From: Saprospiraceae bacterium
Lineage (GTDB): Bacteria; Bacteroidota; Bacteroidia; Chitinophagales; Saprospiraceae
Direction: 5' to 3'
Assembly (NCBI GenBank): GCA_019187365.1
Contig: JABARE010000001.1
Span: 62,001 to 126,000 of the forward strand
DNA length: 64,000 nucleotides
This document shows, piece after piece, positions 35,201 through 43,736 of this stretch. A program made the position numbers and the translations under genes. The stretch's first letter is position 1, and the number at the start of each line of letters is the position of its first letter. Below the pieces are notes generated by a model that was given only the letters and a program-made list of their open reading frames with translations, searched no databases and was not told the origin of the DNA.

Positions 35201-38200
35201 CAAAGCGGCTACGTAGTCGTCAACATGCCTGTTGGTGTACAAATTGGCTACATCGTCGCTGAAGACTGCTGCGGCAACATTACTAAAAAACGCATCGCCC
35301 TCGACGTTCAGGACAACGTTCCTCCGGTAGCGGTTTGCGAACAGCGCACGGTTGTATCTATCAACGGAAATCAATCATCCGGCGAAAACTTTGCCAAGAT
35401 CTTTGCCGAATCCTTCGATCAGGGATCCTTTGACAACTGCCAGCCTCACATCTTCTTTAAGGTGATTCGCATGGATCACCTGCGCGGCACGAACAATGGT
35501 AGCAACACCGCACAACCCGATGACGGGTCGAATTGTGCCGGCATCAACGGCGACGACAATGCCATCCTCGACGGCAACCAGATCTACTTCGACGACCATG
35601 TGAAGTTCTGCTGCTCCGACGTTGGCAACACCGTTATGGTGGTCTTCCGCGTGTTTGACCGCGAACCGGGCGACGGTCCGATCGCTCCTACTCGTATGAA
35701 TCCGGGTGGAAACCTGTTCAACCGCTTCAGCGACTGCATGGTCGAGGTGGAAGTTCAAGACAAAAGCGTCCCTACGGTAGTTGCACCACCAAACATCGTG
35801 GTGAGCTGCTGGTTCTGGTTCGATGTCGATAAACTTTCTGATCCCAACGACCCGACCTTCGGTAGGGTGGTTACTGACCTGACTAACCGCAAAAAGGTAG
35901 TTACGACCGACTTGGTATGCTACAACTACTGCGTGCGCAACGACATCACGGGTTACCCGGGTTATGTACCCGGAGCACCGCCGTCGAACCCGCCTGCATG
36001 GAACCGCGCCTGCGATTATTACAGGGCCCTGTTCGACACCGCTCACGCTGACCGCAAATACGAACTGACCTGGGGCTTTGACGGATATGTGCTGAGCGCC
36101 TGCGGCAACTCCCCGACAATCAGCGTCAACGACAACCGCGAATGCGGCCAGGGTCAACTGACGCGTACGGTAGTAGCACGTGGACCGAACAACATCAGCG
36201 TCACGCAAACCCAGACGATCTGGGTGGTTGACTGCGATCCGTTCTACATCAATCGCGCCGACAACTGCGATAGCGAAGACGACATCACCTGGCCGGGCAA
36301 CTGCACGGGTCAGGCTACGACGATTGCCGGTTGCGGAGCCGACATCAGCCCGGACAATCCGGCTCTGGGTCGCCCGATCGTTGAAAACGGCGCCGACGAC
36401 CTGTGCGCACTGATCAGCATCGAATACGTAGACGAGATCTTCACCATCGAGCCGGATGCATGCTTCAAGGTGCTCCGCCACTGGACGGTCATCGACTGGT
36501 GCCAGTACGATCCGAACCTCGATCCTGTTAGAGGCCGCTGGGAATACCTGCAGATCATCAAAGTCACTGACAAGATCAAACCGGTGGTCAGCATCAACAT
36601 TGGCGACTGCGAGCCTGCAACCAAAACGAATGGCGTATGCTATGGCCACTTGTCCATCACGGCTACGGCTACCGACGATTGCAGCCCGCTGGATTGGCTG
36701 TTCTACGAATACAAAATCGATGCGTTCAACGATGGTCAGGGCAAGTATCCCGGATTTGACTTCATCGTTGGTCCTCTGACACAGAAAGAGTATGCTGCAG
36801 GCCGCACGCCTCAGTTCAACGACAATCCTTTAGCCGACTTCCCGGGCAATCCGTTCGACGCAAGTGGAACGTATCCGGTGGGTGTGCACAAGATCTGCTG
36901 GCACGTAGAAGATGGATGCGGAAACGTAGGCATCAACTGCCAGTTGTTCGAGATCAAGGATTGCAAAGCACCGACACCGTACTGCCTGACGGGCGTGATC
37001 ACGGTTCCGATGCCTACGAGCAAATGCGTGACGATCTGGGCTAAAGACCTCGATCGCGGAAGCTTCGACAACTGCACCGACCAGGATGACCTGTTGTTCT
37101 ACTTCGACGGAGATCCTAGCAAAACGGGCATCACGATCTGCTGCGATGACTTCGTAGCTGCAGGAGCCAATGATGAACTGGTAGTCGATGTTCAAATGTG
37201 GGTTGAAGACGAAGAAGGCAATACAGACTACTGCAAAACGGTGGTGATCGTTCAGGACAACCAGGATGTGTGCCCCAATACGGGCTCGGCAGGCCGCATC
37301 ACGGGTGACCTGCGCACGGAAAACAACGATGAAACCGAACTGTCGAATGTTCAGATTGCTTCAGTAGCGATGTCCAGAGACTATGTGACGAAAGCAGACG
37401 GTAAGTTCCTCTTTGGAGACCTTGCACCAAATTCGTATGCAGTTAGCATTTCCAGGAACGACGATTACCTGAATGGTGTAACGACTGCGGACATTGTGAA
37501 AATCCAAAGACATATCCTGGGCATTGAGCCCTTGAACAGTGCCTATAAGCTGATTGCTGCTGACGTTAACAATAGCTCCAACATCACGGCTTCTGATATC
37601 ACGGAAGTAAGGAAACTGGTTTTAGGTGTAACCAACAGCTTCTCTAAAGTTCCTTCGTGGACCTTTATTCCGAAGTCTTATGTATTCCCGAACCCGCAAC
37701 TTCCGTGGAACGGAACTCCTCGGAGTACCACGGTGGCCATTACCAGCGAAGAGAAACACATAGTTGACTTCGTCGCTGTTAAAATGGGTGATGTAAATAC
37801 TTCAGCACGCGGACATCAGTTTGCTGGCACTTCTTCGAGAAACAATGGAAGTCTGAACCTGGAGATCGAACAAGGTCAAACGGTTGCAGGAGAGTTGTAT
37901 CGCGTTGAATTCAAGTCCTCAAATTTCAACGAAATTGCCGGCTACCAGTTTACCCTGCGTTTCGACCGTCAGGCACTGAGCTTTGAAGGCATCGAATCGG
38001 GTGAGCTAAAAATGGACGATAGCAACTTCGGAACCAACCGCATAGGTGAGGGTATCCTGACCACGAGCTGGAATAACAATGTGGCTCAAAGCGTAAATGC
38101 GAACAGTACCTTGTTTAGCTTGGTATTCCGGGCTTCCGCAAATGGCAGCATCGACAAGATGCTTGCCATTACCTCCGACGTGACCGCTGCTGAGGCCTAC

Positions 38201-38530
38201 GATGCAGGGTTGAATGCGAAGGATGTAGATCTGGGCGTTCGCACTGAAAGGGGTGTTCAAGAAAGTGGTGTATTCGAATTGTACCAGAATACTCCTAATC
38301 CTTTTGCAAAGGAGACCGTCATCAGCTACCGCTTGCCGGAAGCAGGTGCGGTTAAACTGAGCATCTACGACGTGACCGGAAAAGTGCTGCGCGTTTACGA
38401 CGCTCAGGGCGTGAAGGGACTTAATACCATCAAGGTTCAAAGGACCGACTTCAACGCCGGCGGAGTGCTCTACTACCAGCTGGATGCTGCAAACCATACC
38501 GCTACCAGACGGATGGCAGTGATTGATTAA
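32213..38530 (+). CDS. giant T9SS-secreted protein with HYR, dockerin- and cohesin-like domains
   Basis: A 2105-residue cysteine-rich exported protein. In order: signal peptide (1-30); a beta-rich domain (about 31-235) of a type found at the N terminus of Bacteroidota surface proteins; a short module (236-302); a HYR domain that starts at about 303 (EPPTIIGCPKAV) and ends at 577 (ATDAQGNTATCQFDV) but is split by about 195 foreign residues (343-536); a long Cys-rich region from 586 with repeated EVQDKSVPTVVAPPNIVVSC-, CCGNIT- and DWCQYDP-type blocks; an SdrD-B-like module (about 1690-1750); a dockerin-like F-hand pair (about 1752-1808, VTTADIVKIQRHILG and ASDITEVRKLVLG); a cohesin-like domain (about 1878-2018); and a T9SS type A sorting domain (last about 85 residues, YQNTPNPF). 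Likely surface adhesin or matrix protein. Its 3' two-thirds match the next gene. Confidence 0.85.
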   Translation: MKKGFIQSLWLRSLAIAICAIGGLVTSVNAQFYTRTTCNDSYVQAYGQAGTTYLGQGDDVLFTLNLPFTFSFYCQDYTNVRVGTNGFIAFPSTSTRGLGNTTLPTTLTGACIYPYWDDLDINSGTTANAGVYYRTDGSAPNRVFTIEWYNAGHYADVANQVITFQVKLYETSGLIKFQYLDVFFGGTQATLDQGRSATSGMEGPVAAPRDFNLIGFNTAYLNNGACYLYTPPPPACPGFSVRDITVGMATGTCEAIVDLYEAVSPRGCQVEFTPPGPVFTGGIHTIIAKNGCFTLSFRLTVADVEPPTIIGCPKAVIINLGPGECEGSWDAPPLMAMDNCSGQIFTGSKITSPGCQLGANNFLTAGGLYIGLMFNIQNTGTQLMGVTGLSFMPHNGVGNLYRIYTTTAPGTWQPVANNAAAWTQVANDMVKIGQSNFPPTNPRLLTQFDLTTPIILAPGESRGMAIYGAGPGISQYYVNGAAPCTTTLQGDANLKIDVRQGRVQYGTTYFQVSGTFSIRMFNGNVDYQFASTMIEVVQTCGQPYGPGTYFPIGCTTLCYEATDAQGNTATCQFDVCVNEYANTVTQLACHDEIQISVDENCLATIGADEVLSGGAYRCFDDYIVEVRDWISNALIDRSAAAGTQVGGQDIGRELKITVRDPLTGNTCWGHARVEDKLPPKITCPRDTCVPCYSGLSPAFTGSPTVLENCSSYSLTYRDDVTLGTCADGYDRVIRRIFKATDASGNSISCTQTITVSLGTLVDVQVPLNWDNIENPMLSCDGKIDPNKDVTPHYLPYPYCVDGYLLDSAHWFATGGFLPSPTGDLAGERLPMVLGWNCLDSGPYQGHPSPFPVYYPAHPSWRPNNPVCWGPDEIVMWHGTGYPGGVNCRNLAVNYTDIVIDIQNPNCDAGPVGCYKLLRKWTVMDWCTSEIGGHNQVIKVADAEGPKVLYPDTLVVNMEVWSCTGRWEVSPAWLIDNCSNEIHYTVEVEAGTVLGNEQSGYVVVNMPVGVQIGYIVAEDCCGNITKKRIALDVQDNVPPVAVCEQRTVVSINGNQSSGENFAKIFAESFDQGSFDNCQPHIFFKVIRMDHLRGTNNGSNTAQPDDGSNCAGINGDDNAILDGNQIYFDDHVKFCCSDVGNTVMVVFRVFDREPGDGPIAPTRMNPGGNLFNRFSDCMVEVEVQDKSVPTVVAPPNIVVSCWFWFDVDKLSDPNDPTFGRVVTDLTNRKKVVTTDLVCYNYCVRNDITGYPGYVPGAPPSNPPAWNRACDYYRALFDTAHADRKYELTWGFDGYVLSACGNSPTISVNDNRECGQGQLTRTVVARGPNNISVTQTQTIWVVDCDPFYINRADNCDSEDDITWPGNCTGQATTIAGCGADISPDNPALGRPIVENGADDLCALISIEYVDEIFTIEPDACFKVLRHWTVIDWCQYDPNLDPVRGRWEYLQIIKVTDKIKPVVSINIGDCEPATKTNGVCYGHLSITATATDDCSPLDWLFYEYKIDAFNDGQGKYPGFDFIVGPLTQKEYAAGRTPQFNDNPLADFPGNPFDASGTYPVGVHKICWHVEDGCGNVGINCQLFEIKDCKAPTPYCLTGVITVPMPTSKCVTIWAKDLDRGSFDNCTDQDDLLFYFDGDPSKTGITICCDDFVAAGANDELVVDVQMWVEDEEGNTDYCKTVVIVQDNQDVCPNTGSAGRITGDLRTENNDETELSNVQIASVAMSRDYVTKADGKFLFGDLAPNSYAVSISRNDDYLNGVTTADIVKIQRHILGIEPLNSAYKLIAADVNNSSNITASDITEVRKLVLGVTNSFSKVPSWTFIPKSYVFPNPQLPWNGTPRSTTVAITSEEKHIVDFVAVKMGDVNTSARGHQFAGTSSRNNGSLNLEIEQGQTVAGELYRVEFKSSNFNEIAGYQFTLRFDRQALSFEGIESGELKMDDSNFGTNRIGEGILTTSWNNNVAQSVNANSTLFSLVFRASANGSIDKMLAITSDVTAAEAYDAGLNAKDVDLGVRTERGVQESGVFELYQNTPNPFAKETVISYRLPEAGAVKLSIYDVTGKVLRVYDAQGVKGLNTIKVQRTDFNAGGVLYYQLDAANHTATRRMAVID

Positions 38531-38550
38531 AAGTTCTTAGCATATTGCAA

Positions 38551-38586
38551 AAAGAGGCCCTGCTTTTGCGGGGCCTCTTTTTTTTG
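38551..38586 (+). terminator. Rho-independent terminator of the 2105-aa gene
   Basis: Ten-bp stem AAAGAGGCCC (38551-38560) / GGGCCTCTTT (38571-38580), loop TGCTTTTGCG with further pairing, followed by seven more T residues. It separates transcription of the two paralogues. Confidence 0.9.
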
Positions 38587-39017
38587 GCACAATTTTGGAA
38601 TTGGTAGATGCAGCTACTTTTATCAGCAATAGCGTTCCTCCCGGAATTAACCCATTTATGTAGGTCATCACTAGCTGATACTTTCTAATATTTCTTGGCG
38701 ATATATGTTAAAAAATTCAGGGGTGATCATGTATTATTTATCTCTTTACAGGTATTTGGGCATATCAATGAAAAATATGTGAGCTTCCATAATGAGGTTT
38801 AGGGCAAATAACGGATCATTGTGAAGTCACTGATTCACATGACTGCCTTGCTAAGGCATTGTGGTCTTTCATTGTGAGGTGACTTGAACGCCCATTTAAT
38901 AATCTCTACTCATACGCTCTTAGTAACCGCTTGAAACTCGGCGCTACCATGGCTTGATATGCATATGGCAAGCGACGAAGCAAATTCATTGTCGTGTTAA
39001 AAACAAATCTCTAGTGT
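38587..39017. other. 431-bp spacer between the paralogues
   Basis: No coding frame. It holds a direct repeat TCATTGTGARGT (38816-38827 and 38869-38880), an inverted repeat GCTTG..CAAGC around a TATGCATA centre (38952-38973), and no clear -33/-7 promoter. The promoter of the second paralogue must lie here, since a strong terminator ends the first transcript. Confidence 0.5.
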
Positions 39018-42000
39018 ATGATTAGACTATGCTTACTTGAATCGAGAAGACGGTTTGTCCAAAATTGTCTGATGCTTTTGCTGCCTTTGCTGGCAGTGTT
39101 GCCGTCGCGAGCGGCTAACGAACCTGGTGAAGGAGCCATGGCTGGACAGTTGGCCTGCCATGACCTGATCCAGATAAGCCTGGATGAAAACTGCCGGGCG
39201 ACGATCCTGCCTCAGCACCTTTTGGAGCAAGGTGGGTTTAACTTTCTGTATGAGGTCATTGCGCGTGACTGGATCACGAATGAAATTATTGACCTGGAAC
39301 CCAATGTTCCTTACGTACAAATTGGTGCGGCGCAGATTGGCCGTTGTCTTACAGTCACCGTGCGCGAGATCTCATCCGGAAATTCTTGCTGGGGCAAGGT
39401 GTGTGTTGAAGACAAGCTTCCGCCAGACCTGGATTGTCCCCGTAATTTGACCATTGAATGTTACGAAGATGCGTCTCCTGCCAGTACGGGATGGCCAACG
39501 GTTGATGAAGCCTGCGGGCCCTTTACCCTTACGTACAAAGATGTTGTTACCAAGGGTTCATGTCAGAGTGGTTACGAACGCATCATCACGCGTTATTTTA
39601 TTGCAGCAGATGTAACCGGAAACAAGGACACCTGCATACAGACGATCACGGTTGAGTTGAGCACCCTTGCCGACCTGACCTATCCTCTTCATTATGATGG
39701 TCTCGTGCTTCCTGGACATACCCATGCTCTGAGCTGCGACGAGAAAATTGACCGCAACAAGGACATTTCAGCACATTTGTTGCCTTATCCGACCTGTGTG
39801 GATGGTTATTTGGTCGATTCAGCTGTACTGATTGGATCGGGATACAGAATTCCCCGCTTACTTGGATGGAATTGTCTGGACAGCGGTCCTTATCAGGGGC
39901 ACCCCAATCCGGATCCGGTATATTATGCACCGAATCCTCCATGTTGGGGAGACGGAGAGCATATCATGTGGGAAGGTACCGGCAAACCGGGCAGCGATGG
40001 ATGCTCTCACATTGCAGCTACCTTCCGCGACATTCGCATCGATATCGCAAAACCTGGTTGTGATGCAGGCCCGGTAGGTTGCTATAAGCTCCTCCGCGTC
40101 TGGACGCTGCTCGATTGGTGTACCGGTGAAGTGAAAGATACCAACCAGATCATCAAGGTTATGGACTTTGAAGGTCCAAAAGTACTTTATCCCGACAGCC
40201 TCGTGGTCAACACGGACCCCTGGAGGTGTGAGGGCCGCTGGGATGTGGCTCCCGCCTGGGTGATTGACAATTGCTCTAACGAAGTGCACTACACGATCCG
40301 TGTAGAGAATGGCACCGTGCTGGGCAATGATGTTCAAGGTTATGTCGTGGTAAATCTTCCTCTTGGTATCCAAAACGCTTACATTGTTGCTGAGGACTGC
40401 TGTGGTAATATTACCGAGAGAAGGGTCGTCCTCGACGTACAAGACAATACTCCTCCCAATGCCGTATGTGATCAGAAAACAGTCGTGACGATCACCGGCT
40501 CTCAAAACCCGGGCGACAATTCTGCCAAAGTCTTCGCTTCCACGTTTGACGATGGCTCCTTCGACAATTGTACCCACCACGTATTTTTTAAGGTAATCCG
40601 CATGGAGGAGCTGTTGGGCACCAACAATGGAAGTACCAAGAACAACGATGTCGCATGTTCAGGTTTGAACGGAGACGACGATGTTTACATAGGTGAAAAT
40701 CAGGTGTACTTCGACGACTTTACCAAGTTCTGTTGCGACGACGTCGGCAAAACCATCATGGTTGTCTTCCGCGTCTATGACCGTGACCCTGGCGCAGGTC
40801 CGGTGCACCCGGAACGAATGAACCAGGGAGGCGACCTGTTCGGACGATTTTCTGATTGCATGGTAGAGGTTGAAGTGCAGGACAAGAGCATTCCTACGGT
40901 GGTAGCACCTCCGGATATCGTTGTGAGCTGCAACTTCTGGTTTGATATTGACAATTTGTCTGATCCTTCCGATGCGACATTTGGTCGCGTGGTAACAGAC
41001 CTCGCACTGCGTGCTAAGGTCAAAACGACTGACGTAGTATGTAGCTATTACTGCGTAAAAAATCTTATCACCGGTTATCCTGGCTATGTTCCCGGATTCC
41101 CACCTCATGCACAGCCTGCATTTAATAAGGCCTGTGATTACTACAATACCCTGTTTGATCCGGCACATCCTGAAAAAACATACGAGCTGGTTTGGGGTTT
41201 TGATGGTTATGTACTGGCGTCCTGTGTAGCTGAACCGGAAATTGATGTTCGCGACTTGCGCGTTTGTGGTCAGGGAAGGATACTCAGGGATGTTTCCGTT
41301 CCTGGTCCTAACGGCGTTGTGGTTACCGAAACCCAGACAATTTGGGTCGTTAACTGCGATCCATTTTACATCAACAGGAGCAATCATTGTGATCTCAATG
41401 ACGACATCATCTGGCCCGACTGTCGGGGCAATGGTACTTTGATTGAAGGATGTGGAGCGGACATCAGTCCTGATAATCCGCGCCTTGGTCGTCCGGAAGT
41501 GGTCAATGGGGCTAGAAATCACTGCAACCTCATCGCCATCGAACCCTTTGACGAGATCTTCACCATTGAACCGGATGCATGTTTCAAGATCCTGCGCCGG
41601 TGGGTAGTAATCGACTGGTGTCAGTATGACCCGAACGTTGATCCTGAAACCGGCAGATGGGAATTCACCCAGATCATTAAAGTCCGCGACCAGGTAAAGC
41701 CTGAGGTAACCTGTAACGTTGGTCCGTGCGAGCCTGCTGTCCTGAATTCGACACAGGGCATTTGCTACGGTCACATTTCACTTACGGTTACGGCAACTGA
41801 TTCGTGCACGCCAAATGACTGGCTGCTGGCTGAGTACAAGCTCGATGCATACAACGACGGCACCTACGACTTCAATGTCGGAAGGTTGACCTTGCGCGAG
41901 GTGAACCAGGGAGTCATTCCTTCCATTCGCAACAACCCCTTTGCAGACAACCCAAACAACCCATTTGATGCAAGCGGAACCTATCCGATTGGTATCCACC

Positions 42001-43646
42001 GCATCTGTTGGTTTGTTGAGGACGGTTGTGGTAACCTGGGCCAGTGTTGCACTTTGTTTGAGGTAAAGGACTGCAAAGCTCCAACGCCTTATTGTCTGAC
42101 TGGCATCATAACCGTACCGATGCCTACCAGCGGCTGTGTGGACATTTGGGCCAAAGACCTTAACCACAACTCTTTTGATAACTGTACTCCGAAAGATCGT
42201 CTGAAGTTCTACTTTGACGGAGATTCTAGCAAAACGAGCATTCGCATTTGCTGTGAAGATTTCGTTGCCAAGCAAAAGGCGGATGAACTGACCGTTGAAG
42301 TACAGGTATGGGTAGAAGATGAAGAAGGTAACCGCGATTATTGCCAAACGGTAGTCATCGTTCAGGATAACCAAAACATTTGTCCGAACCCGCCAACGGT
42401 GAATACCGGAAATGTGAACGGTCTTGTAAAAACAGAGAATGGTGAACTGACTGCCAAAGCGGCCGTAGAGCTTTACACCGGAACCTCTCTGCTCCGCCAG
42501 ACCACGACCAACAACGCAGGCTCTTACCTTTTTGGTGACCTGAGTCTGAACTCCAACTTCCTGTTGAAATCGAAACGTCTGGATGAAGCTACCAATGGGG
42601 TAACGACTGCCGACATCGTCAAGATCCAGCGCCACATTCTAGGCCTGGAATTGCTGAACAGCGCCTACAAGGTGATCGCGGCGGACGTCAACCGCTCTTA
42701 TAGCATTACCGCTGCTGATATTTCTGAAATCAGAAAGCTCATCCTGGGTGTCAATGCCGAATTCACCAAAGTGCCGTCCTGGCAGATGATTCCGTCTGAC
42801 TACCAGTTTGTAAATCCGCAGCAGCCCTGGGACTTCCCAACTGAGAAGGGATTTGTTACCCTCAAACCGGCCATAAGCATCGACTTTATCGCCATTAAAA
42901 TGGGTGACGTGAACAATTCTGCTGTTGCCAGTGCTTTCCAGGGAACAACAAATCGCAGCTCCCTTCCGATGAAACTTTGGATAGAAGAAGGCGAATTGCG
43001 TGCCGGCGAACTGTACGAGATGGCATTCCACGCAGATGACATGGCGTCGTTGAGTGGTGTCCAGATGACGATTGAATTTGATGCCCGCATGATGCAGCTC
43101 GAGCAGTATAACTCTGGCGTGTTCATACTGGAGGATGCCAATTTCGGATTCCAGGCAGCTGGCCAAGGCAAGATCGCATTGAGCTGGAGCGATGCAAAGG
43201 CCATCAGCCTGAAGGGTGGGGAGCAATTGTTCTCTCTCTCGTTCAGAGTTCTGGCCAATGGCACCACTGAGAATGCCGTGCGCCTATCCAATGCGCTGGC
43301 GAGGACCGAGGCTTACGATGATAAGCTGAACGCCATGCCAGTCGTTCTGGAAAATCGCACAAACCGCCATGCAGACAATGCTGCAGACCTGGAACTGTTC
43401 CAGAATGCGCCCAATCCGTTTGACGCTGAGACTACGATCCGTTTCCGGGTCAGTGAGGCTACAGACGCACAATTGAGCATTTACGACGTTACGGGGAAAG
43501 TGATTTACCTCAACCAGTTCATCGCAACAAAAGGCACGAACACAATGAAAGTCCACAAGACCGATTTGCCCGGTGCAGGTATCTATTACTATCAATTGGA
43601 TGCAGCCAATCAATCTGCTACCAAACGAATGGTCATTATGGAGTAA
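39018..43646 (+). CDS. T9SS-secreted paralogue of the 2105-aa protein
   Basis: A 1542-residue exported protein whose residues from about 44 onward align with residue 586 onward of the upstream 2105-residue protein (QLACHDLIQISLDENC versus QLACHDEIQISVDENC) with the same order of modules to the end. It therefore lacks the N-terminal beta domain and the HYR domain. A signal peptide (NCLMLLLPLLAVLPSRA) precedes the Cys-rich repeats; the dockerin-like pair is at about 1192-1245 (NGVTTADIVKIQRHILGLEL, AADISEIRKLILGV), then a cohesin-like domain, then the T9SS type A domain (LFQNAPNPFDAETTIRF). Conservation of the cysteine pattern and of DxC ladders suggests a disulfide-stabilised fibre or adhesin. 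A separate promoter and terminator show it is expressed apart from its neighbour. Confidence 0.85.
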   Translation: MIRLCLLESRRRFVQNCLMLLLPLLAVLPSRAANEPGEGAMAGQLACHDLIQISLDENCRATILPQHLLEQGGFNFLYEVIARDWITNEIIDLEPNVPYVQIGAAQIGRCLTVTVREISSGNSCWGKVCVEDKLPPDLDCPRNLTIECYEDASPASTGWPTVDEACGPFTLTYKDVVTKGSCQSGYERIITRYFIAADVTGNKDTCIQTITVELSTLADLTYPLHYDGLVLPGHTHALSCDEKIDRNKDISAHLLPYPTCVDGYLVDSAVLIGSGYRIPRLLGWNCLDSGPYQGHPNPDPVYYAPNPPCWGDGEHIMWEGTGKPGSDGCSHIAATFRDIRIDIAKPGCDAGPVGCYKLLRVWTLLDWCTGEVKDTNQIIKVMDFEGPKVLYPDSLVVNTDPWRCEGRWDVAPAWVIDNCSNEVHYTIRVENGTVLGNDVQGYVVVNLPLGIQNAYIVAEDCCGNITERRVVLDVQDNTPPNAVCDQKTVVTITGSQNPGDNSAKVFASTFDDGSFDNCTHHVFFKVIRMEELLGTNNGSTKNNDVACSGLNGDDDVYIGENQVYFDDFTKFCCDDVGKTIMVVFRVYDRDPGAGPVHPERMNQGGDLFGRFSDCMVEVEVQDKSIPTVVAPPDIVVSCNFWFDIDNLSDPSDATFGRVVTDLALRAKVKTTDVVCSYYCVKNLITGYPGYVPGFPPHAQPAFNKACDYYNTLFDPAHPEKTYELVWGFDGYVLASCVAEPEIDVRDLRVCGQGRILRDVSVPGPNGVVVTETQTIWVVNCDPFYINRSNHCDLNDDIIWPDCRGNGTLIEGCGADISPDNPRLGRPEVVNGARNHCNLIAIEPFDEIFTIEPDACFKILRRWVVIDWCQYDPNVDPETGRWEFTQIIKVRDQVKPEVTCNVGPCEPAVLNSTQGICYGHISLTVTATDSCTPNDWLLAEYKLDAYNDGTYDFNVGRLTLREVNQGVIPSIRNNPFADNPNNPFDASGTYPIGIHRICWFVEDGCGNLGQCCTLFEVKDCKAPTPYCLTGIITVPMPTSGCVDIWAKDLNHNSFDNCTPKDRLKFYFDGDSSKTSIRICCEDFVAKQKADELTVEVQVWVEDEEGNRDYCQTVVIVQDNQNICPNPPTVNTGNVNGLVKTENGELTAKAAVELYTGTSLLRQTTTNNAGSYLFGDLSLNSNFLLKSKRLDEATNGVTTADIVKIQRHILGLELLNSAYKVIAADVNRSYSITAADISEIRKLILGVNAEFTKVPSWQMIPSDYQFVNPQQPWDFPTEKGFVTLKPAISIDFIAIKMGDVNNSAVASAFQGTTNRSSLPMKLWIEEGELRAGELYEMAFHADDMASLSGVQMTIEFDARMMQLEQYNSGVFILEDANFGFQAAGQGKIALSWSDAKAISLKGGEQLFSLSFRVLANGTTENAVRLSNALARTEAYDDKLNAMPVVLENRTNRHADNAADLELFQNAPNPFDAETTIRFRVSEATDAQLSIYDVTGKVIYLNQFIATKGTNTMKVHKTDLPGAGIYYYQLDAANQSATKRMVIME

Positions 43647-43672
43647 CCATATAATTCCATAGAGCATTTTTT

Positions 43673-43712
43673 AAGGAGTCCCCGTCTGATTGCAGGCGGG
43701 GACTCCTTTTTT
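43673..43712. terminator. terminator between the paralogue and sppA
   Basis: A 12-bp stem AAGGAGTCCCCG (43673-43684) / CGGGGACTCCTT (43697-43708) followed by T residues on the plus strand, and preceded by six T on the left (TTTTTT at about 43667), so on the minus strand it is followed by A residues only. It ends the plus-strand paralogue; it lies 25 bp beyond the 3' end of sppA as well. Confidence 0.88.
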
Positions 43713-43736
43713 CTTGCCGACGAGATATATTCCAGT

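Noticed and set aside
35375..36649. Minus-strand frame of 424 codons inside the 2105-residue gene
   Set aside because: It runs antisense to strongly conserved coding sequence, its product is a low-complexity Val/Ala/Arg/Asp mix, and a similar one occurs at the matching place in the paralogue (40659-41774). Both result from the codon pattern of the sense gene.
40659..42635. Two minus-strand frames (371 and 285 codons) inside the second giant gene
   Set aside because: Antisense to the aligned paralogue with no recognisable domains; sense-strand frame explains the region fully.
32213..43646. Cellulosome-like enzyme system
   Set aside because: Cohesin- and dockerin-like domains are present, but neither protein nor any neighbour carries a glycoside hydrolase or carbohydrate-binding catalytic domain, so adhesin or matrix roles fit better.
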